Source: Fluviicola sp.
GTDB lineage: Bacteria > Bacteroidota > Bacteroidia > Flavobacteriales_D > Crocinitomicaceae
Length of the DNA stretch: 64,000 nt
Assembly (NCBI GenBank): GCA_029866325.1
Contig: JARWZO010000022.1
Location: 32,689-96,688, forward strand
Reading direction: 5' to 3'
Shown here: positions 27,270 to 36,493 of the stretch, piece after piece
Layout: each line of letters begins with the position of its first letter
Position numbering within the stretch: the stretch's first letter is position 1
Made by a program: the position numbers and the translations under genes
Notes under the pieces: generated by a model
Database searches by the model: none
Told to the model about the DNA's origin: nothing
Seen by the model: only the letters and a program-made list of their open reading frames with translations

Positions 27270-27600
27270 GGTCTGTCGATTTTATGAGACCAAAATAAGC
27301 ACAATTTTGATACGGAAGATTGGGTGTTGAATACTAGTGATAACAATTCTGAATTGCAATGTAGCTCTTGATTTCGAAGGTTGATAACTTCCCTCCTTGA
27401 GGAGGGACAGAGGGAGGTGACTATCGATAAATTGTAGGTGAAAAGCTGTCACCCTCCATAATCCTCCATCAATGGAGTGATTTCCCGTTTATTAACAAAA
27501 GTCTTAAAATACGGATGGGAGACTATTATATGCGCTTTAGAGGGAACCACTACTCAAGGGGAGAAATGGACTGCCATCCTTTTTTAGGTTCTAAAAATCA
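27270..27600. repeat. Noncoding 331-bp spacer with CTCC-rich palindromes
   Basis: No open frame of substance is seen. CCCTCC-TTGA-GGAGGG at 27391-27406 is a perfect 6-bp hairpin. It is followed by GGGAGGTGAC (27412-27421) loosely complementary to GTCACCCTCC (27448-27457), and by CTCCAT-CA-ATGGAG near 27466. This kind of CTCC-rich block recurs in Bacteroidetes intergenic DNA and is probably a degenerate dispersed repeat. Confidence 0.5.
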
Positions 27601-28626
27601 TCAATACTTCACTACCTTTTTTGTAATTGAACCTGTCTTGGCTATTAAATGCAAGTGATACATTCCAGAGGCCATTTCGGAAAAGTCAACCTGTGTGAAC
27701 GATCCGAGTTCACCTTTGTCAAGACATTTACCTGAAACATCGACCAATTCGTATGATTCCAAAAGGCTTCCTTCTTTCAGGCTGATGGTAAACTGATCGG
27801 TAACAGGATTTGGATATACATCGACAGAAGATTCCAGAATGTATGAGGGTACATCGGCTGTCATACCTCTTGACTTGAGAAATACTCCCGAGTCAAGGAT
27901 ACCATCACCCACGTCAGCAATCGCCAATGTAAGGTGGTATGTTTGTCCTGGAACTACCGCTGCTTTCGCAACCAGTGGTTTCGTTAATCCATCGTATTGC
28001 AAATACATGTCAGAACTGGAATAGGGAGATGTGCTGCCGTCACCGTTGTATTGGTAGACACTGCAATTCATACAAGGTCCGAAGTTAGCAGTTCCATTAT
28101 TGACAGTATTGATCGAAATAATAGAATTATCAGGGGCTCTGGCGATATTAACGCTATCATACCCAGGACCATTGATTATGACTACAAATACATCTTTAAA
28201 TGTGGTACTAACGTATTCCGGATATTCGTCTGATCCGAAGATATAAGGCAGGTAAAGAGTATCACCCAACGGAACAAAATCAAACACCAGAACTGCAGCG
28301 TTTTTAGTTTGTCCGTCAACAATTGTATTTAAAAAACCAAATCCCGGTTCCAGATTGTCTACACCATGTCCCGAGTTGTGATTCGGTCCCATTGCGCAAT
28401 ATTTACTACCTGTTGTCATTAATACTCCAGTTTCAAAGGGCATATTTTGAACATTGGCACCGAAATAGGATACGGCATCGTACCACAACGAATAGTCGAC
28501 ATTTGAAACAGTGACTGCCGTTCCCGCAATTTCGTCTACAAGGGCATACGGATTATTTCCTCCCATGCCTATCTGAGCAGATAATCCAAACGGGAGAACG
28601 AATAAGGTGATTAAAATTGATTTCAT
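27601..28626 (-). CDS. Choice-of-anchor L domain protein with T9SS type A sorting domain
   Basis: 341 residues with a signal peptide (MKSILITLFVLPFGLSAQ). Residues ~60-240 match the choice-of-anchor L domain: TGVLMTTGS, VFDFVPLGDTLYLPYIFGSDEYPEYV, FKDVFVVIINGPG. Residues ~265-341 form the type A sorting domain (VYPNPVTDQFTISL...GMYHLHLIAKTG...KKVVKY). It is secreted or surface-bound with unknown ligand. A TAnnTTTG element lies upstream at 28649-28656 on the same strand. Confidence 0.88.
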   Translation of the reverse strand: MKSILITLFVLPFGLSAQIGMGGNNPYALVDEIAGTAVTVSNVDYSLWYDAVSYFGANVQNMPFETGVLMTTGSKYCAMGPNHNSGHGVDNLEPGFGFLNTIVDGQTKNAAVLVFDFVPLGDTLYLPYIFGSDEYPEYVSTTFKDVFVVIINGPGYDSVNIARAPDNSIISINTVNNGTANFGPCMNCSVYQYNGDGSTSPYSSSDMYLQYDGLTKPLVAKAAVVPGQTYHLTLAIADVGDGILDSGVFLKSRGMTADVPSYILESSVDVYPNPVTDQFTISLKEGSLLESYELVDVSGKCLDKGELGSFTQVDFSEMASGMYHLHLIAKTGSITKKVVKY

Positions 28627-28648
28627 ACGGGGGTTTTAGAATTTACTA

Positions 28649-28656
28649 CAAAAATA
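28649..28656 (-). promoter_or_regulatory. TAnnTTTG -7 element for choice-of-anchor L gene
   Basis: Read on the minus strand, TATTTTTG lies 22 nt before the ATG at 28626. Confidence 0.4.
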
Positions 28657-28844
28657 TGTTTTTCTTAATTAGAATGGTTTATCATCCGTTAAGTAGTTGT
28701 AAAAGTGTTTTATTAACTCAAACATTTGCCAACCTCACTTACAAGTTTCGCGCAAACGTTTGTCGTTGTTACGTCTTCGCCAACCATGATTGACTCTCAC
28801 AAGTGAGGAGACGGATTCTAACAATAATGATGACAATCGAGAAA

Positions 28845-30926
28845 TTATCGTATAACCGTCACAAACCCATGAACCGTTTCCCGAATTTTATTCGTTGGGG
28901 TATAAAACAGCACATAGGTATAAACACCCTCCTGAACCGGTTCGCCGTTAGAAGTTTTTCCATCCCATTCGCGGTTTTCATTGTCGAATCGTTTGATTTC
29001 GTTGCCCCAGCGGTTGAAGATATACCCTTCGTTTAGTGTTGCACCGAGTAATTCGACCTTAAAAGTATCGTTGGTGAAATCTCCGTTGGGAGTAAACGTA
29101 TTGGGTACGAACAATGAAAATTCTTCATTCTCGCAAAACTGAGGTAATTCGTCAACTACGATGTGGTGAAAGATGTAATTGCAACCTTCGGGAGTTTGCT
29201 GCGCTTGCGTGTAATCACCGGCTTCTGTGACCCATTGACCGAAAACAAGCACCGAATCGCCATAACACAAAGCACTCACGGTTTGGTTGTTAAATATCGG
29301 AATTACAAGAAGGATAACATTGTGTGTGCTGTCGCAACCATTGATATCGGTAAAGGTCTGTGAATAAGTGTCAGCCGTATTTTCCCAGTTTCCGAAAATT
29401 AACACCGAGTCTTCTGCACAGAAAGTAATTACTTCTTCTGTTGTTTGCGGCGTGCAGCCTTCGGTTACGGTAATGTTTATGCAATCATTTGCAAGACAAT
29501 TTCCGCTGCCAACAGTATAACAAACCTGGAACGTTCCTACACCGGATACCGCCGGATTAAACAATCCGTTTGCGCTAAGGCAACCCGCACAATCAGCTGT
29601 TAACCACGTTCCACCTGCAGACGCAGCTTGTAATTGAACAGTAGGATCAGTTGTTGTAAATGGACCCGCTGCTTGTATAGTTGCATCTCCAGCTGCTGCG
29701 CCGGCAGAAATGGTTGCCGATCCGCTGGTCGTACATCCGTTTTGATCGATTACACCAACTGTGTATGTACCGGGACATAAATTCGGATTTGCTGCTGTAA
29801 GCGGTCCGTTTGACCAAGCATATTGATACGGAGCTGATCCGCCACTTGCGCTTGCTGTAGATGAACCGTCGCACAACCCTGCACAACTCTCGTTTATGTT
29901 GGTAAAATTGACTTGAAGGTTGTTTACAGCGGTTTGAACTGTTCCCTGAGTGGCAAACGTACATCCACCGGCATCTGTAACAGTTACAGTATAGGTTCCG
30001 CTACAAAGCGCAGAAATGGTTGCTGATGTTTGTCCGTTCGACCAAAGATAAGTGTATGGAACAGTTCCTCCGGTAGCTGATACTGTGGCTGTTCCGTTGC
30101 AATTTCCACCACACGATACATCAGTTACAGTAACGGTTGCTTGTAAGCCCGCAGCAATTCCGCATTGCGGATTCATGGAAGCGATCCACGCGTCATTGGC
30201 TGCATTATTTGGATCGCCCGGAGTTTCATCTACACCTACATTTCCGCTGCTCCAGTTGGCTTGCAGGTTCCAGTCGTTTGAGGTGTTGTTCGTAAAAGAA
30301 AATACTTTACCGGCAGCAGATCCTGCAAAGTAAATAATGGCTCCGCTGGTATTGTTTCCCCAACTTACAGAATGAAGAGGTGTTCCGTTTACGCCAAGAT
30401 TGGGGATTTGGAACGAATCATTGGTATTGCTCATTGCTACCTGGTTCCATGATCCGCCACCTAATGTCCAACCACCGGCAGGGTAGGTAGAAACGCTTGT
30501 ATTCGGACTGGTACTAGTACCTTCTAATAAATTCGAGTTGGCCGGAATGATCAGGCGGCAATTTCCATCGCTGAGACTAACGTCATCGGGAGGGAGAGCG
30601 CCGTTTATATCATTTTCGTTGTAAACTACAATGTAGGTTCCTTGAGGCACACAACTCCAAAAGCTGATATTCGCAAAACGAATGGCTCCCGAAGCAATTC
30701 CTGTTCCGCCACCCGGAGCAAAAAAACCGTTGTTATCGTCGATAATGACACCACGCAAATCGATGCATGGCACAGGAGTTTGGCAGGTCGGATTTCCGAT
30801 CACTACAAACTCGACATATTCCTTAGCGTTTGCGCCTTGAGATACTTCGTTGATGATAAGTTGTTGTGCTTGAGAAGAAAAGCAAAGTAGTGAAACGATG
30901 CTGAAAACGATGCGGGATTTCCACAT
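28845..30926 (-). CDS. SprB-repeat adhesin-like protein with T9SS type B sorting domain
   Basis: 693 residues with a signal peptide. The N-terminal ~240 residues resemble a lamin-tail-like module (LIINEVSQGANAKEYVEFV). At ~265-345 and 345-420 lie SprB-type repeats (GTATVSATGGTVPYTYLWSNG...GTYTVTVTD). The C-terminal ~90 residues (VPNTFTPNGDFTND...YIFNRWGNEI...GVYTYVLFY) are a type B sorting domain. SprB-type proteins act as motility adhesins in gliding flavobacteria, so a surface-adhesion role is likely but not shown here. Confidence 0.85.
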   Translation of the reverse strand: MWKSRIVFSIVSLLCFSSQAQQLIINEVSQGANAKEYVEFVVIGNPTCQTPVPCIDLRGVIIDDNNGFFAPGGGTGIASGAIRFANISFWSCVPQGTYIVVYNENDINGALPPDDVSLSDGNCRLIIPANSNLLEGTSTSPNTSVSTYPAGGWTLGGGSWNQVAMSNTNDSFQIPNLGVNGTPLHSVSWGNNTSGAIIYFAGSAAGKVFSFTNNTSNDWNLQANWSSGNVGVDETPGDPNNAANDAWIASMNPQCGIAAGLQATVTVTDVSCGGNCNGTATVSATGGTVPYTYLWSNGQTSATISALCSGTYTVTVTDAGGCTFATQGTVQTAVNNLQVNFTNINESCAGLCDGSSTASASGGSAPYQYAWSNGPLTAANPNLCPGTYTVGVIDQNGCTTSGSATISAGAAAGDATIQAAGPFTTTDPTVQLQAASAGGTWLTADCAGCLSANGLFNPAVSGVGTFQVCYTVGSGNCLANDCINITVTEGCTPQTTEEVITFCAEDSVLIFGNWENTADTYSQTFTDINGCDSTHNVILLVIPIFNNQTVSALCYGDSVLVFGQWVTEAGDYTQAQQTPEGCNYIFHHIVVDELPQFCENEEFSLFVPNTFTPNGDFTNDTFKVELLGATLNEGYIFNRWGNEIKRFDNENREWDGKTSNGEPVQEGVYTYVLFYTPTNKIRETVHGFVTVIR

Positions 30927-31106
30927 GACCAGTTGTAATAACGAACCTTCAATTTGAACTGGTTTCGGCTACGGTTTTCAATGATAAAAAACCGGCGTCA
31001 AGGATGTCAATTCCAATTGTTGACGCAAAGATACGTACACTCTGTTTAACAAAGAGAGATTGAAATGTTAAGATTAGATTATTGTTCTGGAAATTGAACG
31101 AATGAT

Positions 31107-32927
31107 TTAACCCAAATTGACTTGAAGTTCTACCAATGCTGCGTATGCACCGTTCGTTGTTTCGATCAATTCTTGATGCGTTCCCTGTTCTACCACTTCA
31201 CCGTTTTGAATCACCAGAATTTTATCTGCGTTGCGAATGGTACTCAAGCGGTGAGCAATCACAATGGATGTACGTCCTCTCATCAATTTATCAAGTGCAT
31301 CTTGTACCACTTTTTCCGATTCGGAATCGAGTGCCGAAGTGGCTTCGTCCAGGATCAGAATGGTCGGGTTTTTAAGAATGGCACGGGCTATGGCAATGCG
31401 TTGTTTTTGTCCACCACTTAGCTGAATACCGCGGTCACCGACTTGGGTGTCATAAGCTTCGGGGAACCCGATAATGAATTCATGCGCATTGGCTTGTTTG
31501 GCAGCTTCAATGATTTCTTCTTCGGTAGCTGCCGGTCTTCCGAAAGCGATATTTTCACGAACTGTTCCGGCAAAAAGAATGACATCCTGAGGCACAACGG
31601 CAATATGTTCGCGCAGGTATTTGAGATCAATTTCCGAACTTTTATTCCCGTTAAACTCGATATTTCCACCAGCCAATTGGTAATAATTCAACACCAGCGA
31701 TGCAATGGTCGATTTTCCACCTCCGGAAGTTCCGACCAATGCCAATGTTTGATTAGACCCAATTTCAAAAGAGATGTTTTTAAGCACTTCAATATCTGCT
31801 CGTTGCGGATAATGAAACGAGACGTTGTTAAAGGTTATAGCACCATTAATGACCGGTTTGGTGGTTCCTGTAAATAGTTCCTGCTCACTTGTTTCGGCAA
31901 TCAGGTCCATCAGTTTTTCGGTGGCACCAATCGATTTTTGAATGTTGGAATAAAAATCAGGCAACGAACCGATACTGGCGGCGATGATCATTGTCATCAT
32001 TAAAAACGAGTACAAATCACCCTGAACCAATGTTGGATTAGGACCTTGAGTCATCAGCAAACCTTGCCAAACAATGAATACAATGGCGCCGAACATGCAA
32101 AAAACGATAAACGAGATAAACACACCTCGCCATAAACCACTTTTGATATTCAAACGTCTAATTTCATTGATCGCAGATCGAAAGCGGCCAATCAAGAAAG
32201 CTTCGTTGGTAAAGGCTTTAATGTTGCCGATGCCCATCATGGCTTCTTCTGCAATGGCATTGGATTTTGCCGTTTGGTCTTGTGCTTCATTCGAGAGGCG
32301 TTTGATAAATCGACCGAAAAAAACCGCAATCAATGCAATCACCGGAACGGTTGCCAGCATGATCAGTGCCAATTTCCACGAAATAAAACCCAGAATCAGG
32401 ATTCCGCCAACAATCATTACCAATTGTCTGAAAAACTCGGCAATGGTTGTGCGCAATGTTTCCTGAATCTGTGTAATATCGGCCGATAAACGACTGGTCA
32501 ATTCACCAACAGTATTGCGGTTGTAAAAATCCATCGGCAGATGCAACAAGCGATTGAATACGTCTGTGCGCAAATCGCGGAGTGCATTTTCGGTGACATT
32601 GGTAAACAACACCACTCTGAAATAGCTAAAAATGGATTGTGCACCGAATAAAATAAACAGCGCCAACGCAACTGTATTGACATTGGAAAGATCGATGGCT
32701 TTTATAGCTTCCGACATAGAAGTTTGGGCACCGCTTCCGGTTCCGAGCAATTGCCCAAGTAAAACCGGGAAAATCAATCCGGCTGAAGTCGATAAAATCA
32801 GGAAAATCCAACCGATTAAAAAGCTGATTCGGTAAGGCTTAAGGTAAGAGAAAATGCGTCGTGCTTTTTTGTAACTGTCGCGAGTGAGTTGTACTTTTTC
32901 TTTCTTGACCTTTTTGGGACGCAACAT
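31107..32927 (-). CDS. ABC exporter with fused membrane and ATPase domains
   Basis: 606 residues from ATG 32927. The open frame continues upstream to 33233 but would run antisense through rpmH and its promoter. Six membrane helices (about 35-330) precede an ATPase with Walker A GTSGGGKST, signature LSGGQKQR, Walker B ILILDEATSALD and H-loop IAHRLST. It is a half-size type IV (MsbA/LmrA-like) exporter that should act as a homodimer on lipids or hydrophobic compounds. It is divergent from rpmH. Confidence 0.92.
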   Translation of the reverse strand: MLRPKKVKKEKVQLTRDSYKKARRIFSYLKPYRISFLIGWIFLILSTSAGLIFPVLLGQLLGTGSGAQTSMSEAIKAIDLSNVNTVALALFILFGAQSIFSYFRVVLFTNVTENALRDLRTDVFNRLLHLPMDFYNRNTVGELTSRLSADITQIQETLRTTIAEFFRQLVMIVGGILILGFISWKLALIMLATVPVIALIAVFFGRFIKRLSNEAQDQTAKSNAIAEEAMMGIGNIKAFTNEAFLIGRFRSAINEIRRLNIKSGLWRGVFISFIVFCMFGAIVFIVWQGLLMTQGPNPTLVQGDLYSFLMMTMIIAASIGSLPDFYSNIQKSIGATEKLMDLIAETSEQELFTGTTKPVINGAITFNNVSFHYPQRADIEVLKNISFEIGSNQTLALVGTSGGGKSTIASLVLNYYQLAGGNIEFNGNKSSEIDLKYLREHIAVVPQDVILFAGTVRENIAFGRPAATEEEIIEAAKQANAHEFIIGFPEAYDTQVGDRGIQLSGGQKQRIAIARAILKNPTILILDEATSALDSESEKVVQDALDKLMRGRTSIVIAHRLSTIRNADKILVIQNGEVVEQGTHQELIETTNGAYAALVELQVNLG

Positions 32928-32948
32928 AATATTCCTAAATTTGTGGTA

Positions 32949-32956
32949 CAAAAGTA
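32949..32956 (-). promoter_or_regulatory. TAnnTTTG -7 element for ABC exporter
   Basis: On the minus strand TACTTTTG lies 21 nt before the exporter ATG at 32927. This supports that start over longer upstream versions. Confidence 0.5.
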
Positions 32957-33007
32957 ATCGTCGCGGATGCTTTTGGTGCATTTTTTTTGAATATTTTGCT
33001 TCAGTTC

Positions 33008-33037
33008 TTGAATATTTAGAAAAAGTGGCTATCTTTG
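33008..33037 (+). promoter_or_regulatory. rpmH promoter (TTG-N19-TAnnTTTG)
   Basis: TTG at 33008-33010 and TATCTTTG at 33030-33037 are separated by 19 bp, the standard Bacteroidetes -33/-7 layout. It lies 46 nt before the rpmH ATG, which is fitting for a highly expressed ribosomal gene. Confidence 0.75.
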
Positions 33038-33083
33038 CACTCCGCAATTGAGAATATAGAAATTCGTTATAAAGATATAGATC

Positions 33084-33242
33084 ATGAAAAGAACGTTTCA
33101 ACCGTCCGTAAGAAAGAGAAAAAACAAACACGGATTCCGTAGCCGCATGGCAACGAAAAACGGACGTAAAGTATTGGCTGCACGTCGTGCAAAAGGACGT
33201 AAAAGATTGACGGTTTCTGACGAGCCGAAACACAAACGTTAA
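33084..33242 (+). CDS. rpmH: 50S ribosomal protein L34
   Basis: 52 residues, very basic, starting [19 protein letters not shown] and ending in a Lys/Arg-rich tail. The MKRTFQPS start and the [26 protein letters not shown] core are diagnostic of L34 in the large ribosomal subunit. It is somewhat longer than the 44-46 residues of proteobacteria because of a C-terminal [10 protein letters not shown] extension. It stands alone here, without the rnpA-yidC neighbours seen in many bacteria. A strong promoter lies upstream and a hairpin terminator downstream. Confidence 0.97.
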   Translation: MKRTFQPSVRKRKNKHGFRSRMATKNGRKVLAARRAKGRKRLTVSDEPKHKR

Positions 33243-33272
33243 TACGTAAGAAGTTCTTTCTTCAAGATATTG

Positions 33273-33302
33273 ACCATCTTTCTTCGGAAAGGTGGTTTTT
33301 TT
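33273..33302 (+). terminator. Rho-independent terminator after rpmH
   Basis: Stem ACCATCTTTC (33273-33282) and GAAAGGTGGT (33287-33296) pair with one wobble around a TTCG tetraloop, followed by a T-run to 33302. Confidence 0.9.
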
Positions 33303-33344
33303 GTTTTGGAGCTTTTAATTCATCTTTCTGAATTGACTTTTTAG

Positions 33345-33352
33345 TAAGTTTG
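33345..33352 (+). promoter_or_regulatory. TAnnTTTG -7 element for threonine aldolase gene
   Basis: TAAGTTTG lies 17 nt before ATG 33370, just after the rpmH terminator. Confidence 0.45.
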
Positions 33353-33369
33353 TTTAAAACAATTCTTCC

Positions 33370-34395
33370 ATGAAACTCCCCGTTGACCTTCGTTCCGATA
33401 CCGTTACACAACCTACAGCAGCCATGCGCGATACCATGTTTAGCGCTCCTGTTGGTGATGATGTATTTCATGAAGATCCCACAGTAAATGAACTTCAGCA
33501 GTTTGCGGCAGATTATTTCGGGAAAGAAGCAGCGTTGTTTTGCGCTTCAGGAACACAAACCAATCAGATTGCGATCAATGTTCATGTTCAACCGGGTGGA
33601 GAAGTTATTTGCCACGAAGACAGTCACATTTACAAATACGAAGGAGGTGGAATTGCTAAAAATTCAGGTGCGTCGGTTCGTTTGCTAACAGGAAACAGAG
33701 GTCGGATAACGGCAAGTGAAATTGAGCAATGGATCATGCCCGATGATGTACATTTTCCGGTAACACAATTGGTTTCGCTCGAAGATACCTTCAACAGAGG
33801 TGGCGGTTCTATTTATGACTTTGCCGAGATAGAACGTATTTCAGCATTGGCAAAAAGAATGAACTTACCACTGCATCTAGATGGTGCCCGTTTGTTCAAC
33901 GCACTGGCAGTAAATAATATTGATCCTAAACGTTATGGGGCCGCCTTCGATTCCATTTCAATTTGTTTGTCGAAAGGATTGGGAGCGCCAGTGGGTTCGT
34001 TATTGCTCGGGAAAACAGACTTTATTCACCGTGCCCGCCGTGTGCGTAAAGTATATGGTGGTGGAATGCGCCAAGCAGGTTTTTTGGCTGCAGCCGGTTT
34101 ATACGCGCTGAAACATAACGTGGAACGATTAAAAACGGATCATGAACATGCGCGCCTACTCGAACAAGGATTACTCAATTGCAAATGGGTGAAAACCGTA
34201 ATTCCTGTAGAAACAAATATTGTGGTGATCGTGTTGCAACAGCCGGAGCAGCGGGATGAATTGATCCAACGATTGGCAGATGAACAGGTTCGAACAGTTT
34301 CTTTCGGTCCGGGAATGATCAGAATGGTAACGCACCTTGATATTGATTCCGATCAGATTGATTATGTGCTGACAACGATCAAAAAACTGGTGTGA
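33370..34395 (+). CDS. Low-specificity threonine aldolase / beta-eliminating lyase
   Basis: 341 residues. VDLRSDTVTQPTAAM and GDDVFHEDPTVNELQ at the start, CASGTQTNQIA, the His stacking region near CHEDSHIYKYEGGG, the Asp of LHLDGARLFNA and the Schiff-base Lys of CLSKGLGAPVGS are those of the PLP-dependent GntG/LtaE family. It cleaves L-threonine or allo-threonine to glycine and acetaldehyde in the cytosol. The next gene starts inside its TGA stop, so it heads a four-gene run. Confidence 0.92.
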   Translation: MKLPVDLRSDTVTQPTAAMRDTMFSAPVGDDVFHEDPTVNELQQFAADYFGKEAALFCASGTQTNQIAINVHVQPGGEVICHEDSHIYKYEGGGIAKNSGASVRLLTGNRGRITASEIEQWIMPDDVHFPVTQLVSLEDTFNRGGGSIYDFAEIERISALAKRMNLPLHLDGARLFNALAVNNIDPKRYGAAFDSISICLSKGLGAPVGSLLLGKTDFIHRARRVRKVYGGGMRQAGFLAAAGLYALKHNVERLKTDHEHARLLEQGLLNCKWVKTVIPVETNIVVIVLQQPEQRDELIQRLADEQVRTVSFGPGMIRMVTHLDIDSDQIDYVLTTIKKLV

Positions 34396-35480
34396 TGCGT
34401 TATTTGTTGTTGGCATTGATCGCCTTCACAAGTAAATTATCTTTTGGGCAACAACCCGATACAGTGTTCTGGTCAAACACCGCAATCACGACTTCAGTTT
34501 GGCCTAAACCGGATGAGACCAAGCAACCTGCTCAGTTTATAGCTTATTTGGATGTAAGATTGAAGAAAGATCGGTTAGATAAGACCATTCATGTACATTA
34601 TTCGGTAAATGCAAAGTGGTTGCGAAATGAAAGTTTTATAGTCGATTCGGTGAAAGATCGTTACCTGCCGTTGGCGCAACTGTTTTTTGACTGCTATGAA
34701 TTGGAATCAAGAAAATTGCAAGAGCGCCTGAATACATCCGAAGCCTTGATGGATTTGGAGATTCCTGAATCTAACAAACGGGTGAACGATCAAATCGAAG
34801 GATTGCGTGAAATTACCAATAATGGATTTGATACCTTGGAAATGCGTTTCTGGCGTAGTTGGATGGATAGTTCATTGCTGGCAACTCCACGAACTTTTTT
34901 ACCCAATTTTGAATCTGAAAAATGGGAATTCGGATTCGATATAGGTGCTGGAGTTTCTATGCTAAACGGAGATTTATCGAATTATTTTCAAACCTTGCCA
35001 GCTTTCGGTTATGAAGCTAGCTTGGGCATAAAAAGAGTTCAATTCGATTATTCAGCGCTCCACAGCTTTGCGAAGTCAGATCTAGCCTTTGCGATTGGCG
35101 ATTTCAAATTCACCGACAGTAGCCGATTACAGTTGAATCAATCCGGTTGGACAATCGGTTATCAATGTATCAAACGCTATAAATGGACAGTTACGCCATA
35201 CGGAGGTTTAAGCACCTTTCGCATTATCAATCGCGACGAACCCAAAGGTTCTTTGTACGCAAAAGGTCGTGCATCCTATAATTGGGAAGCGGGTGTGATC
35301 ACCGAATGGCGATTTCTGCATTTTTATCAGGGTAACAATGCACAATTTTTCTGGAAACTGCGTTTGAAAGTAGGATATGCGCCGATCTATTACCTCTATA
35401 AAGTAAGGGGAGACGCGGTGAAAATTCAGCTGGGAATCGGTTTCACCATGAAATCGGTGAGGAATCTGCCTAGCGAATAG
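34395..35480 (+). CDS. Secreted protein with C-terminal beta-barrel-like region
   Basis: 361 residues from ATG 34395, which shares its A with the TGA stop of the aldolase gene (TGATG coupling). It has a signal peptide (MRYLLLALIAFTSKLSFGQ). Residues ~175-361 show alternating amphipathic strands (FGFDIGAGVSMLNGDL...VKIQLGIGFTM), suggesting an outer-membrane barrel or attached beta domain. No catalytic motif seen. Function unknown. Confidence 0.7.
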   Translation: MRYLLLALIAFTSKLSFGQQPDTVFWSNTAITTSVWPKPDETKQPAQFIAYLDVRLKKDRLDKTIHVHYSVNAKWLRNESFIVDSVKDRYLPLAQLFFDCYELESRKLQERLNTSEALMDLEIPESNKRVNDQIEGLREITNNGFDTLEMRFWRSWMDSSLLATPRTFLPNFESEKWEFGFDIGAGVSMLNGDLSNYFQTLPAFGYEASLGIKRVQFDYSALHSFAKSDLAFAIGDFKFTDSSRLQLNQSGWTIGYQCIKRYKWTVTPYGGLSTFRIINRDEPKGSLYAKGRASYNWEAGVITEWRFLHFYQGNNAQFFWKLRLKVGYAPIYYLYKVRGDAVKIQLGIGFTMKSVRNLPSE

Positions 35481-35489
35481 TAGTTTTTG

Positions 35490-35497
35490 TACCTTTG
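35490..35497 (+). promoter_or_regulatory. TAnnTTTG -7 element 4 nt before lipoprotein start
   Basis: TACCTTTG ends 4 nt before ATG 35502. If used, the mRNA would start at or almost at the start codon. Confidence 0.45.
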
Positions 35498-35501
35498 AGT
35501 T

Positions 35502-36143
35502 ATGTTGAAATACATTGTTGCCTGTTTAGTGCTTATCACAGTTGCTTGTAGCAATCAGCCTGAAGAAACCATTGGTTTTGATGAATTGTCTCCCGGTTCG
35601 GATAAGTACAATAACAACCAAGCAGACAAAACGCCCGATTCTTCTGCTGTGAATGAACGTCCGGAGAGCAGTTTGTTTCTGGCGATAGTGGATACGATGA
35701 TGCTCGAATCGCGTTGGGTGAAATGGGATACGTTGTTATTTCCGGATCGTTTTGGTCCGAATGCACAAGAAAAATGGATGACCATCGGTTCGAAGGATAG
35801 TTTGGTGCTTCTTCGCTATCAATTCAAAGACAGTTTACGAACAAAAAACGCCTTTTTTAATTGGATCGATTGTTTCGGTCCTAAATGTAAATCGTATACC
35901 GTTGGAGGAAATATCCGGATTCCGAAACGAACGGCCTTGTGGTTGGTTGGAAGTAAAGAAATGGTGATCATTGAAGGAAATAAAGCTATTGATGAAAAGG
36001 TAGTTCGTGTATTGCTCAATAATGATCCGAAAAAGGAAAACTGGCTCTATTTAGTAAACATTCCCAAATCAGGTAAAACAACCTGGAAACGCATCGATAA
36101 AGGTGTGGAAAAACCAATTGTAAAAACAGATGAAAACAGTTAA
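35502..36143 (+). CDS. Lipoprotein of unknown function
   Basis: 213 residues with a short lipoprotein signal (MLKYIVACLVLITVAC). A Ser/Asp/Pro-rich linker follows, then a folded region with a Cys pair (WIDCFGPKCKSY). It overlaps the next gene by 14 bp and has a -7 element 4 nt upstream. No family recognised. Confidence 0.7.
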   Translation: MLKYIVACLVLITVACSNQPEETIGFDELSPGSDKYNNNQADKTPDSSAVNERPESSLFLAIVDTMMLESRWVKWDTLLFPDRFGPNAQEKWMTIGSKDSLVLLRYQFKDSLRTKNAFFNWIDCFGPKCKSYTVGGNIRIPKRTALWLVGSKEMVIIEGNKAIDEKVVRVLLNNDPKKENWLYLVNIPKSGKTTWKRIDKGVEKPIVKTDENS

Positions 36144-36453
36144 CAGAGGATACATACTGGTTGAACCGCTTCAACCTTTTTGCGACTGGGCAAAAGATCA
36201 TGATGAAGACTTCGATTTTAACGAAGACGATGACATTGAAGGCACAGTTTACCTGATCGATGAAGATTTTTTTGAAATCGAACCCGTGATTGAGAAGCAC
36301 TTCAAAAAAATCATGCACAATGAATGCGCTGCTGTAACAGATGATGAGGCATATTGGCCTAAACCTTCAATGGAACTTTTTCTGGCATGGTTTACAGTAC
36401 GCATAGGAGGAACCGTTTTCGATACTCAAAAAACAGATTTAATAGCGGATTAA
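36130..36453 (+). CDS. Small acidic cytosolic protein
   Basis: 107 residues, rich in Asp/Glu (DHDEDFDFNEDDDIEGTVYLIDEDFFEIE), without signal peptide. The Asp run could bind divalent cations but no known EF-hand spacing is visible. It overlaps the lipoprotein gene by 14 bp. Function unknown. Confidence 0.65.
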   Translation: MKTVNRGYILVEPLQPFCDWAKDHDEDFDFNEDDDIEGTVYLIDEDFFEIEPVIEKHFKKIMHNECAAVTDDEAYWPKPSMELFLAWFTVRIGGTVFDTQKTDLIAD

Positions 36454-36493
36454 GTTAAAAACCTTATCTTGGTTTGACTTAATCCATTATTGT

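Noticed and set aside
32928..33233. Upstream extension of the ABC exporter frame to 33233
   Set aside because: It runs antisense through rpmH and its promoter, and the exporter has a good start and -7 element at 32927 and 32949.
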